A stretch of 64,000 nt of DNA from Catelliglobosispora koreensis DSM 44566 (GTDB lineage: Bacteria > Actinomycetota > Actinomycetes > Mycobacteriales > Micromonosporaceae): positions 265,738 through 329,737 of the forward strand of contig NZ_KB903293.1 of NCBI RefSeq assembly GCF_000379685.1. The letters are read 5' to 3'. This document shows, in pieces, positions 1 through 7,654 of the stretch. Each line of letters begins with the position of its first letter. Position 1 is the first letter of the stretch. The notes under the pieces are model-generated. The model searched no databases, was not told where the DNA came from, and saw only the letters and a program-made list of their open reading frames with translations. Both the position numbers and the translations under genes were made by a program.

Positions 1-139
1 GCGGCGTCGCCGCGGCACCTAAAGCTCGCTGCCGGCCCGTCTGCCGGGCCAGCCAGCCCAGCCCAGCGCCAAAGCGGCGAAAAACACGTAGCAGCAGATC
101 GGCGAGCGCACGGAGCACGAACATGGATAGCATCTTGCC
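1..139. other. window edge, possible 5' end of a divergent gene on the - strand
   Basis: No complete gene lies here. On the - strand an open frame begins at ATG 133 or ATG 124 and runs off the window edge with GC-rich third codon positions (it begins MFVLRALADLLLRVF from the inner ATG). If real, its start lies only 6-15 bp from the start of the DUF2530 gene, a head-to-head arrangement seen elsewhere in this window. The two + strand frames here look non-coding. No family was recognised. Confidence 0.25.
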
Positions 140-355
140 GTGTCCAAGCAACAGACGGTGGATCCGCCAATGGTTCCGTTCGCGATCGCCGGGATAGCCG
201 CGTTCGCGATCGCCGCGCTGGCCGTCTGGATCGCCGATGGCCCGACGAGCTGGCTTCAGGTCTGCCTCGCTGGCGTGATCTGGGGAATCCCCGGCCTGCT
301 CACGATGATCGTGCATGACCGCAACCGGAGCAGGCAGCACAGCGATGCCGGCTAA
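140..355 (+). CDS. DUF2530-type small membrane protein
   Basis: A 71-residue protein from a GTG start with two hydrophobic segments (about residues 11-31 and 37-57) and a short basic C-terminus (HDRNRSRQ), so it is probably an inner-membrane protein with both ends in the cytoplasm. The size, the double-TM layout and the position beside mqnD fit the actinobacterial DUF2530 family, whose function is unknown. Its 3' end overlaps the probable start of mqnD at ATG 345, suggesting translational coupling. The family call is from memory of the sequence pattern and context. Confidence 0.65.
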   Translation: MSKQQTVDPPMVPFAIAGIAAFAIAALAVWIADGPTSWLQVCLAGVIWGIPGLLTMIVHDRNRSRQHSDAG

Positions 356-1226
356 CAACGACGAAGCGACCGCACGACCGCAAACGGCCAGCACATCTAG
401 CACCAGGGCCGGCGAAAGAGGCTCTAACGCATTGAAGATCGCGTTTTCGCCGTGTCCTAACGACACGTTCGTCTTTCATGCTCTCGTCCACGGGCTTATC
501 GAAGACACGCCCGCGTTTGACGTCACGTTCGCCGATGTCGATGTGACCAATACGGCCGCACTCGACGGGAAGTTCGACCTCGTCAAGGTCAGCTACGCCG
601 CGCTGCCTTGGCTGCTCGATCAGTACACCCTGCTGGATTGTGGTGGGGCCCTCGGACGCGGCTGCGGCCCCCTGGTCGTGACCAATGGCAAGCCGATGCG
701 CAAGATCGCCGTTCCCGGTGACCGCACGACGGCCTATCTGCTGTTCCGCCTGTGGGCGCAGCGTTCCGATTTAGACATCGAGGTCGTGCCGTTTCACCAG
801 ATCATGCCGGGTGTCGCGAACGGACAGTTCGACGCGGGTCTCGTGATCCACGAAGCCCGCTTCACGTACCAGAACTACGGCCTGTCCATGTTGCAGGACC
901 TCGGCGAATGGTGGGAGTCGGACACGGGTTTGCCGATTCCGCTGGGCGCGATTCTAGCCAAGCCGGAGATCGCCGAGCAGGCCACGCGATGGATCAAGGC
1001 GAGTGTCAGGCACGCGTGGGCGCATCCCGAGGCGAGCCGTGAGTTCGTGCGGGAGCACGCGCAGGAGATGGATCCTGACGTGCAGCGTCAGCACATTGCC
1101 TTATATGTCAACGAATTCACCGAGGACCTGGGCGAGGCTGGATACGAAGCGGCCCGGGCGCTGCTGGCCCGGGCCGCCGAAGCTGGTCTGACTCCACCTG
1201 TTAGAACTCAAGCTCTTTCGCGATAA
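345..1226 (+). CDS. mqnD: 1,4-dihydroxy-6-naphthoate synthase (futalosine menaquinone pathway)
   Basis: MqnD converts cyclic de-hypoxanthinyl futalosine to 1,4-dihydroxy-6-naphthoate. The hallmark SPCPNDTFVFHAL motif sits at the start of the conserved domain, which begins at codon 432. The body has the periplasmic-binding-protein-like fold typical of MqnA/MqnD, with HEARFTYQNYGL matching the conserved HEG-type segment. ATG 345 is chosen because it overlaps the DUF2530 stop and has AGG about 10 nt upstream. ATG 315 and TTG 432 (with AGAGG 10 nt upstream) are alternatives, and TTG 432 would remove a poorly conserved 29-residue leader. The 3' end overlaps cspB by 26 bp in convergent orientation. 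No other mqn gene is in the window. Confidence 0.88.
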   Translation: MPANNDEATARPQTASTSSTRAGERGSNALKIAFSPCPNDTFVFHALVHGLIEDTPAFDVTFADVDVTNTAALDGKFDLVKVSYAALPWLLDQYTLLDCGGALGRGCGPLVVTNGKPMRKIAVPGDRTTAYLLFRLWAQRSDLDIEVVPFHQIMPGVANGQFDAGLVIHEARFTYQNYGLSMLQDLGEWWESDTGLPIPLGAILAKPEIAEQATRWIKASVRHAWAHPEASREFVREHAQEMDPDVQRQHIALYVNEFTEDLGEAGYEAARALLARAAEAGLTPPVRTQALSR

Positions 1227-1599
1227 CGTGCAGCACCTCGGCGATCGGCTTAGCCGTCTTCTTGTCCGGGTAGCGGCCCCGCTTGAGGTCGGGCAGGATC
1301 TTTGCTTCCAGCACCTTGATCATGTCTTCGATCAGGGTGTTGAGCTCGTCGGCCGGACGGCGTTTGCTCAGCCGTTCCGCCTCCACTAACGACGGTGGCG
1401 CTTCTAGCACCTTCACCTGCAGCGCCTGATCACCCTTGCGGCCAGCGGCTATGCCGAACTCGACCTTCTGGCCCGGCTTCAGCCCTTCGACTCCTGCCGG
1501 GAGGGCGGCCTTGTGCACGAAGACATCGTCTCCCTCATCACGGGTGAGGAAACCGAATCCCTTCTCCGTGTCGTACCACTTCACACGACCCGTTGGCAC
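1201..1599 (-). CDS. cspB: cold-shock domain protein with C-terminal extension
   Basis: Starts at GTG 1599 (VPTGRVKWYD), giving about 132 residues. Residues 1-66 form a cold-shock domain with RNP1 KGFGFLTR and RNP2 DVFVHKAAL, which binds single-stranded nucleic acid. A further roughly 65-residue helical tail (EAERLSKRRPADELN onward) distinguishes it from 67-residue CspA and matches the longer actinobacterial CspB type (Rv0871). A longer open frame reaches 1683, but its extra N-terminus is unlike any Csp. GTG 1608 is a close alternative start. The neighbours agree with the Rv0861c-Rv0871 order. Confidence 0.85.
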   Translation of the reverse strand: MPTGRVKWYDTEKGFGFLTRDEGDDVFVHKAALPAGVEGLKPGQKVEFGIAAGRKGDQALQVKVLEAPPSLVEAERLSKRRPADELNTLIEDMIKVLEAKILPDLKRGRYPDKKTAKPIAEVLHVIAKELEF

Positions 1600-1698
1600 C
1601 GCTGGAACACCTGCTTCTTCTATAGAGCGTTTAGAACAGGTTAGCGATCGTGAGGCCAGGCCCCAACCGCAATCCCCGTCCACCCAACTTCATCAATA

Positions 1699-1727
1699 TT
1701 GACTTACGAAGATCATGAGACTAAAGT
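1699..1727 (+). promoter_or_regulatory. sigma-70-type promoter of the chitinase gene
   Basis: TTGACT (1699-1704), a 17-bp spacer and TAAAGT (1722-1727) make the best housekeeping-like promoter in the window. It lies in an AT-rich gap of 189 bp between cspB and the chitinase gene. The inferred leader of about 55 nt carries two palindromes, AGTTAACT (1746-1753) and GAGCGCTC (1768-1775), then the ribosome site AAAGGAG (1776-1782) 6 nt before ATG 1789. The palindromes could be operator half-sites. Confidence 0.6.
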
Positions 1728-1788
1728 CACTCTCACTTTTAAGAAAGTTAACTAATTACTCATCAGAGAGCGCTCAAAGGAGTGGCTG

Positions 1789-4167
1789 ATGAAACGCATC
1801 CTGTTGGTATTAGCGCTGGTCATATCGGGCGCTATCGTCGCTACCCCCGCCTCGGCGGCGGAGTTCGCCGTTAATGGCGGATTCGAATCTGGATCGCTGT
1901 CGCCCTGGTCTTGTACCGGCGGAACCGGCAGCGTCGTGTCCTCCCCGGTTCGCTCTGGAACCAAAGCGCTCCAAGGCGCAGCGTCCGCATCGGACAATGC
2001 CAAGTGCAGCCAGACCGTCACCGGCTTGGTCTCAGGCACCGCTTACACCCTGACCGGCTGGTTCCGGGGGAACTACACCTACCTTGGCGTCGAAGGTGGC
2101 GCGTCCACCTGGCAGCCGAGTAGCACGTCCTTCGTGCAGCTCACCGTCAACTTCACGGCGAGCGGCAGCAGCGCGACGATCTACACCCACGGCTGGTACG
2201 GCCAAGGCACGTACCACGCCGACGACATCTCGCTGCAAGGCGCTGGTGGCTCAGGTGTTCCGGGCGCGCCCGGTGCTCCGAGCGTTACCAGCACGACTAA
2301 CAGCTCGATCTCGCTGAGCTGGGGTGCCTCGTCCGGAACCGTTACGGGATACCGGGTTTACGAGGGCACCACGCAACGCGCACAGGTCACCGGCACCAGC
2401 ACCATGATCTCGGGACTTGGCGCTTGCACGGCACACACGTACACGATCCGCGCGTACAACTCCAACGGTGAGTCCCCGGCCAGCGCGCCGGTCACCGGGA
2501 CGACGCTGGGTTGCGTGGGCGTGCCGGGCACCCCTGGCGCACCGAGCGTCACCGGCACCACGAACACCTCGATCTCCCTGTCTTGGGGCGCCTCGTCCGG
2601 AACCGTTACCGGATACCGGGTTTACGAAGGCTCCACCCAGCGGGCTCAGGTCACCGGCACCACGGCGACGATCAGCGGCCTAGCCGTCTGCTCGGCGCAC
2701 ACGTACACGATCAAGGCGTACAACAGCAGTGGCGAATCGGCGAACAGCTCGCCGGTTAGCGCGACGACGACCGGTTGCACCACGGTCCCGGGCGCGCCGT
2801 CGAACCTGTCGGTCACGGGCACCACCAACACCTCGATCTCACTGAGCTGGACCGCGTCGACCGGAACCGTTACCGGATACCGGGTTTACGAGGGCACCAC
2901 GCAACGCGCACAGGTCACCGGCACCTCGGCCACGATCAGCGGACTGGGCACCTGCACCAACCACACCTACACGGTGAAGGCCTACAACGCTAACGGTGAA
3001 TCCCCCGCCAGCAACTCGGCCAGTGGTTCCACCACGGGCTGCACCGGTGGCGGCAACAAGCTGCTCGGCTACTTCGTGCAGTGGGGCGTTTACCAGCGTG
3101 GTTACCACGTGAAGAACATCCACACGAGCGGCTCCGCGGCGAAGCTGACGCACATCAACTACGCGTTCGGCAACGTTCAGGGTGGCGCTTGCACCATCGG
3201 TGACATGTACGCCGACTACGACCGCTTCTACAGCGCGGCCGAAAGCGTCGACGGCGTGGCCGACACGTGGGACGCGGGCGCCCTGCGCGGCAGCTTCAAC
3301 CAGCTGCGCAAGCTCAAGCAGATGTACCCGCACATCAAGGTTCTGTGGTCGTTCGGCGGCTGGACCTGGTCCGGCGGCTTCGGCCAGGCCGCGGCTAACC
3401 CGACCGCGTTCGCCAACTCCTGCTACAACCTGGTTGAGGACCCCCGCTGGGCCGACGTCTTCGATGGCATCGATCTGGACTGGGAGTACCCGAACGCTTG
3501 TGGTCTCACGTGTGACACGAGTGGGTACAACTCGATCTCGACCATGATGCAGGCGGTCCGTAACCGGTTCGGTTCGGGCAACCTGGTGACGGCGGCCGTG
3601 ACGGCTGACGGTAACTCCGGCGGCAAGGTCGACGCGGCCAACTACCTGGGCGCGTCGCAGTACCTCGACTGGTACAACGTCATGACGTACGACTTCTTCG
3701 GCGCGTTCGCCGCTCAGGGTCCGACGGCTCCACACTCGGCGCTGAGCTGCTACGCCGGCATGCCCACCGCGGGCTTCTGCACGGAGACAGCGATCGCCAA
3801 GTACAAGGCCATCGGGGTGCCAGCGTCGAAACTCCTTGTCGGCATTGGGTTCTACGGCCGGGGCTGGACTGGGGTAACGCAGACAGCGCCGGGCGGAAGT
3901 GCCACGGGCGCCGCTCCGGGAACCTATGAGGCAGGCATCGAGGACTACAAGGTGCTCAAGAACACGTGCCCGCCAACGGCCACCTTCGCCGGCACTTCGT
4001 ATTCCAAGTGCGGCAGCAACTGGTGGAGCTACGACACGCCAAGCACCATCGGCGGCAAGATGAACTACGCCAAGGCTCAAGGGCTCGGCGGCGCCTTCTT
4101 CTGGGAACTGACTGGTGACACCACTAACGGTGAACTGATCACGGCCATGAAGAACGGTCTCAACTAG
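1789..4167 (+). CDS. secreted GH18 chitinase with CBM and three Fn3 domains
   Basis: A 792-residue extracellular endochitinase. Signal peptide at residues 1-24 (ends ATPASAA). An N-terminal beta-sandwich carbohydrate-binding module (about 25-150, NGGFESGSLSPW) is followed by three Fn3 domains (about 157-240, 245-328, 333-415) and a GH18 barrel (about 420-792). The catalytic DxxDxDxE motif is DGIDLDWE (559-566), with E566 the acid/base, and further GH18 markers are WSFGGWTWSGGF and YNVMTYDFF. The Fn3 domains are nearly identical over long stretches, with an exact 264-bp period. It has its own promoter and a strong terminator, so it is monocistronic. The expected role is hydrolysis of insoluble chitin. 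Confidence 0.95.
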   Translation: MKRILLVLALVISGAIVATPASAAEFAVNGGFESGSLSPWSCTGGTGSVVSSPVRSGTKALQGAASASDNAKCSQTVTGLVSGTAYTLTGWFRGNYTYLGVEGGASTWQPSSTSFVQLTVNFTASGSSATIYTHGWYGQGTYHADDISLQGAGGSGVPGAPGAPSVTSTTNSSISLSWGASSGTVTGYRVYEGTTQRAQVTGTSTMISGLGACTAHTYTIRAYNSNGESPASAPVTGTTLGCVGVPGTPGAPSVTGTTNTSISLSWGASSGTVTGYRVYEGSTQRAQVTGTTATISGLAVCSAHTYTIKAYNSSGESANSSPVSATTTGCTTVPGAPSNLSVTGTTNTSISLSWTASTGTVTGYRVYEGTTQRAQVTGTSATISGLGTCTNHTYTVKAYNANGESPASNSASGSTTGCTGGGNKLLGYFVQWGVYQRGYHVKNIHTSGSAAKLTHINYAFGNVQGGACTIGDMYADYDRFYSAAESVDGVADTWDAGALRGSFNQLRKLKQMYPHIKVLWSFGGWTWSGGFGQAAANPTAFANSCYNLVEDPRWADVFDGIDLDWEYPNACGLTCDTSGYNSISTMMQAVRNRFGSGNLVTAAVTADGNSGGKVDAANYLGASQYLDWYNVMTYDFFGAFAAQGPTAPHSALSCYAGMPTAGFCTETAIAKYKAIGVPASKLLVGIGFYGRGWTGVTQTAPGGSATGAAPGTYEAGIEDYKVLKNTCPPTATFAGTSYSKCGSNWWSYDTPSTIGGKMNYAKAQGLGGAFFWELTGDTTNGELITAMKNGLN
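2335..2926 (+). repeat. three near-identical Fn3-coding blocks, 264-bp period
   Basis: Near-identical blocks of about 64 bp encoding GTVTGYRVYEG and the following strand begin at 2335, 2599 and 2863, exactly 264 bp (88 codons) apart. They are embedded in the three Fn3 repeats of the chitinase. Conservation at synonymous positions suggests recent duplication or gene conversion, and the repeats could vary in number. Confidence 0.8.
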
Positions 4168-4181
4168 TCACCTAGTACAAC

Positions 4182-4216
4182 GCCCGGCCGTAGGTCCTAC
4201 GGCCGGGCTATTTTTA
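4182..4216 (+). terminator. rho-independent terminator after chitinase
   Basis: A GC-rich hairpin with arms 4182-4193 and 4197-4208 and a 3-nt loop is followed by CTATTTTTAT. It begins 15 nt after the chitinase stop. Its T-tract lies only 8-15 nt before the next start codon, see the findings. Confidence 0.9.
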
Positions 4217-4223
4217 TACCGCG

Positions 4224-6512
4224 ATGACCTACGACTTTGCCGAAGCTTTGCGAGCGCTGCCCGACGACGCGTTGGGTGCGCTGCTTCGGCTGCGCCCTGA
4301 CCTGCTCGTTCCGGTGCCGTCCGACACGAGCGCGCTCGCGGGACGGGCGCAGTCCCGGGTGTCGGTCGCGCGTGCCCTGGATGGGCTAGATCAGTTCACG
4401 CTGGAAATTCTCGACGGGCTCCGGCTGCTTTCGGCACCGACCATGTCCGCGCTGCTCGCTCTTACTGACAACCACGAGGGGGTACGCGGTGCGGCCGACC
4501 GCCTTAGAGCCCGTTTTCTGATCCTGGGTGATGAGGATGAGCTCTACCTAGTACCAGCGATTGAAGAGGTTTGTTCGCCGTTTATCGCTGGATTGGGGCG
4601 CCCCGCGGCCGATCTTGGTGCTGACATCGCGGATCTCATGGGTGACGCGGCGAAGATGCGCCGGACCTTGCTCAGTGCTTCCCCACAGGCCCGGGCGATG
4701 CTCGACCGGCTCGCGCAGGGGCCGCCGATCGGCACGACGTCGGCGGGCAGCGATGCCGTCGAGTGGCTGATCGAGCACAACCTGCTGGCCGAGGTGTCCG
4801 ATGGTGTCGTTGAGCTGCCGCGTGAGCTGGGGCTGTTGCTACGCCGGGAAACCGGGCCGCTCGGGCACCTGCACCCCGCACCACCCGAAGCGGCTGGATC
4901 ACCGAAGGATATGTCCCTTGTGGACAAAGCCGGTGCGGGCCAGACCATGAGCGCGGTGCGGCACACCGAGGAGTTGCTGGAGGCCATCGCCGCCGATCCG
5001 ATTCCCGTGCTGCGTGGCGGAGGGTTTGGTGTGCTGCCGCTGCGGCGTTTGGCCAAAGCGACCGGACTGTCCGAACAGGACACCGCGGTGTTCATTGAGA
5101 CCGCTTATGCGGCCGGTCTTCTCGGCGAGCTGGACACCGCGACCGATACCTTCTTCACGCCCACGACAAGCTACGACCTGTGGCGTGGTGCCCCCCTGGC
5201 GCAGCGGTGGGCCAGGCTCGCGTGGGCATGGCTCGCCATGACACGGCAGCCGTTCCTCGCGGGCAGCCGTGATGAGAAGGACCGTCCGATGACTGTCCTA
5301 TCTCCACAGCTGGAGCGGGCGGGCGCGCCTGACATCAGGTTCACGGTGCTGGAAGCCCTTGATACACCTGGGTTCGCGCCGACGGCCGATGAACTGATCG
5401 CGATTCTGCGCTGGCACGCCCCACGCCGGATGCGCAACCGCGAAGGGGCTCACCGCAGTGCTTTGCGTGAAGCGGGCCTGATGGGGCTGACCGGGCACGG
5501 GGCGCTGACGGGCTATGCGACAGCGCTTTTGCGGTCGTCTCCCGACGATGATCCGCTCGGGGTGCGAGACGCTTCACCGACCGCAGCCGAGCGGCTCGAC
5601 AAGCTCCTGCCACCACCCGTCGATCACCTGCTGGTGCAAGCCGATCTTTCCGTGGTGGTTCCCGGCCCGGCCGAGCCCGGTCTGGCCAGTGAACTCGACG
5701 TGATCGCTGAGCACGAGTCAGGCGGCGGGGCGAGTGTCTATCGCGTAACTCCCGCGAGCATCCGGCGTGCCCTGGACAGTGGCTACTCCGCGCACGATCT
5801 GCACAGCCTGTTCAAGCGGCGCTCCCGGACGGCGGTCCCGCAAGCGCTGACCTACATGATCGACGACATCGCCCGCACTCACGGTGGCCTGCGCACCGGC
5901 GCCTCCGGCGCCTACCTGCGCAGCGAAGACGAGGCCCTGATCGCCACCGTCCTGGCGGACCGTTCACTGGGCGACCTGAACCTGCGACGGCTCGCCCCGA
6001 CCGTACTCATCACGCCGTTCCCCGGCCCTCGCCTGCTCCAGGCGCTGCGTGAAGCTGGATACACGCCCGTGCCCGAGGACGCCTCGGGAGCGACCGTCCT
6101 GTCCAAGCCCAAGGTCAAACGTGCCTCGGGCCGGTCCGGCAAGCAGCCCGTTTTCGGATCCCTCAGTGACGCGACGGTCAACGGCATCGTTGAGGACATC
6201 CGCCGGGGTGACGCACGTTTGCGTGCCGCGTTGCGTGCGCCGGCCGAAGTGCGTGCCGCGGCCGGGCACCCGATGTCCTCCCTGACCGCCGTTCAGGCGC
6301 ACAGTCAGGCGCTTTCCGTGCTCCAGCAGGCGGTGCGGGAGAAGGCGCGAGTGTGGGTCGGCTACGTTGACGCGCACGGTTCCCAGGCTTCACGGCTCGT
6401 GCGGCCGGTCTCGATCGGGGCCGGCTACCTGCGCGCCGAGGATGAGCGCACGCAGATGCTGCATACTTTCGCGCTACACCGGATCACTGCGGCCGCTCCG
6501 GCCACGGAGTGA
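4224..6512 (+). CDS. XPB-associated protein (helicase_C_3-type N-domain, WYL-like C-terminus)
   Basis: A 762-residue homologue of M. tuberculosis Rv0862c by size and by its place near the XPB helicase gene at 7655. The N-terminal part (EALRALPDDALGALLRLRPDL) is the winged-helix-like region typical of this family. The middle (about 450-640) resembles the XPB/Ssl2 N-terminal domain, with LLVQADLSVVVPGP. The last 60 residues (KARVWVGYVDAHG, then RLVRPVSIGAGYLRA) look like a WYL-type domain. There is no helicase motor. It may act with XPB in DNA repair or remodelling (inference). No Shine-Dalgarno sequence is visible before ATG 4224. Confidence 0.75.
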   Translation: MTYDFAEALRALPDDALGALLRLRPDLLVPVPSDTSALAGRAQSRVSVARALDGLDQFTLEILDGLRLLSAPTMSALLALTDNHEGVRGAADRLRARFLILGDEDELYLVPAIEEVCSPFIAGLGRPAADLGADIADLMGDAAKMRRTLLSASPQARAMLDRLAQGPPIGTTSAGSDAVEWLIEHNLLAEVSDGVVELPRELGLLLRRETGPLGHLHPAPPEAAGSPKDMSLVDKAGAGQTMSAVRHTEELLEAIAADPIPVLRGGGFGVLPLRRLAKATGLSEQDTAVFIETAYAAGLLGELDTATDTFFTPTTSYDLWRGAPLAQRWARLAWAWLAMTRQPFLAGSRDEKDRPMTVLSPQLERAGAPDIRFTVLEALDTPGFAPTADELIAILRWHAPRRMRNREGAHRSALREAGLMGLTGHGALTGYATALLRSSPDDDPLGVRDASPTAAERLDKLLPPPVDHLLVQADLSVVVPGPAEPGLASELDVIAEHESGGGASVYRVTPASIRRALDSGYSAHDLHSLFKRRSRTAVPQALTYMIDDIARTHGGLRTGASGAYLRSEDEALIATVLADRSLGDLNLRRLAPTVLITPFPGPRLLQALREAGYTPVPEDASGATVLSKPKVKRASGRSGKQPVFGSLSDATVNGIVEDIRRGDARLRAALRAPAEVRAAAGHPMSSLTAVQAHSQALSVLQQAVREKARVWVGYVDAHGSQASRLVRPVSIGAGYLRAEDERTQMLHTFALHRITAAAPATE

Positions 6513-6551
6513 CGATCTTTATGCCAATCTGAAGAGGTGAGCACACGAGCC

Positions 6552-6725
6552 GTGGTGGTCGCCTCAGTGGTGGGCGTCGGCCTCATCGCCTGGTTCTTCG
6601 TCGCGTGGCTGCTGCTGGGGCGCAACGTCGTCGACGCAGCAGGAGAGTCAGTCGGCAGTGGACTGGTTCTCCTGCTGGTCGTATCGATCGGCGCCATGGT
6701 GCTCAAGCGGGGCGAAAAGACCTAG
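6552..6725 (+). CDS. small two-TM membrane protein
   Basis: About 57 residues with two hydrophobic helices (VVGVGLIAWFFVAWLLL and GLVLLLVVSIGAMVL) and a basic end, KRGEKT. The frame opens at GTG 6537, but the best ribosome site AGAGG (about 6533-6537) overlaps that codon, so GTG 6552 with about 12-nt spacing is preferred. The function is unknown. Confidence 0.55.
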   Translation: MVVASVVGVGLIAWFFVAWLLLGRNVVDAAGESVGSGLVLLLVVSIGAMVLKRGEKT

Positions 6726-6807
6726 CCCCACTTATCCCCGTTAGCACCACAAAATCAAGACGCATAGGACATGCTCACGGTTGATGGAAACCCGTGAATT
6801 CATCCGA

Positions 6808-7599
6808 TCAGGTACCCGGACGGTGGCCGAACACCTTAACCGTGTCGCCCTCATCGAGGGCGTCATAGAAGGCGACCGCGTCCTGACGCAGCAGGTTGAC
6901 ACAGCCGTGCGATCCGTTGGCCGCGTTGTGCAAATAGGACGTCGTCTCGTGGAAGCCGATGTCGTTGTTGAACGACATCCAGTACGGCAGCCACACCTTG
7001 TAGGGCTTGGACCAGTCCTTGAGCGTCTTCCAGTCCACTGTGTACGTGCCCGTCGGGGTCGCGAAATCCTTCATCCCGGTGCGCGTCACGGTCGGCCCGA
7101 GCAGAAGCTTGCCGTCGCGCATGACCCACGTGGTCTGGTTTGTCAGGTCAACGCAGGCGACGGTTCCGTAGCGGGACGCGCCGCAGTCAGCGGTGTTGGT
7201 GTTCAGGAGGCGCTGCGCCACGTTCTTGGTGGACTCGCCAGCGATGCCATCGAAGGGGCGAATGTCGAAGCGCTCCTGGAACGCCTTGATGCCGTCACAG
7301 TCGGTGCCTTTGGGTATGCCAACCTTTTGCATCGCCAGCTCGACGGTTTCGGCATGACTTCCGCAGGTCGTCACGTTGCTAGCGGGCGGGGTGGTTTCCG
7401 ACGGGGTGGGGCTGGGAGACGGACTTGGGCTCGGGCTGGGGTTCTGACCGCCGCCGACCGGCCCGGGCGCGGGCACTGGGGGTGCCGCTCCGCCGCACGC
7501 TGCCAGACCCGCCGGGATCAACACGGCGAGCACGCCGGCGGCCGCGACCTGACGCCATTTCACGCGCCGGTTCGACCCGCGCGGACGCGAACTCCGCAT
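6808..7599 (-). CDS. L,D-transpeptidase (YkuD) lipoprotein
   Basis: A 263-residue exported enzyme. A basic N-terminus and hydrophobic segment lead to a lipobox ending GLAAC, with Cys35 as the predicted acylated residue. Next come a Pro/Ser linker (PSPSPSPSP), a peptidoglycan-binding-like helical segment (about 85-130) and a YkuD domain. The catalytic site HETTSYLHN then SHGCVNL is intact, with Cys233 the nucleophile. It should make 3-3 peptide cross-links in the wall or anchor proteins. GGGGGAGG lies about 8 nt before ATG. It is transcribed away from the XPB gene, with 55 bp between their starts. Confidence 0.9.
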   Translation of the reverse strand: MRSSRPRGSNRRVKWRQVAAAGVLAVLIPAGLAACGGAAPPVPAPGPVGGGQNPSPSPSPSPSPTPSETTPPASNVTTCGSHAETVELAMQKVGIPKGTDCDGIKAFQERFDIRPFDGIAGESTKNVAQRLLNTNTADCGASRYGTVACVDLTNQTTWVMRDGKLLLGPTVTRTGMKDFATPTGTYTVDWKTLKDWSKPYKVWLPYWMSFNNDIGFHETTSYLHNAANGSHGCVNLLRQDAVAFYDALDEGDTVKVFGHRPGT

Positions 7600-7654
7600 C
7601 TTTGTTTCCTCCCCCGTAATCTGGACTGTTGACCCTACCTATGCGAGGTTCGCG

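Noticed and set aside
2839..4080. 413-codon open frame opposite the chitinase gene
   Set aside because: GC-rich coding DNA opens the complementary frame. The product is Arg/Val-rich, has no domain and overlaps a proven GH18 gene.
6781..7632. 283-codon open frame opposite the transpeptidase gene
   Set aside because: The other strand has lipobox, YkuD site and a good SD sequence.
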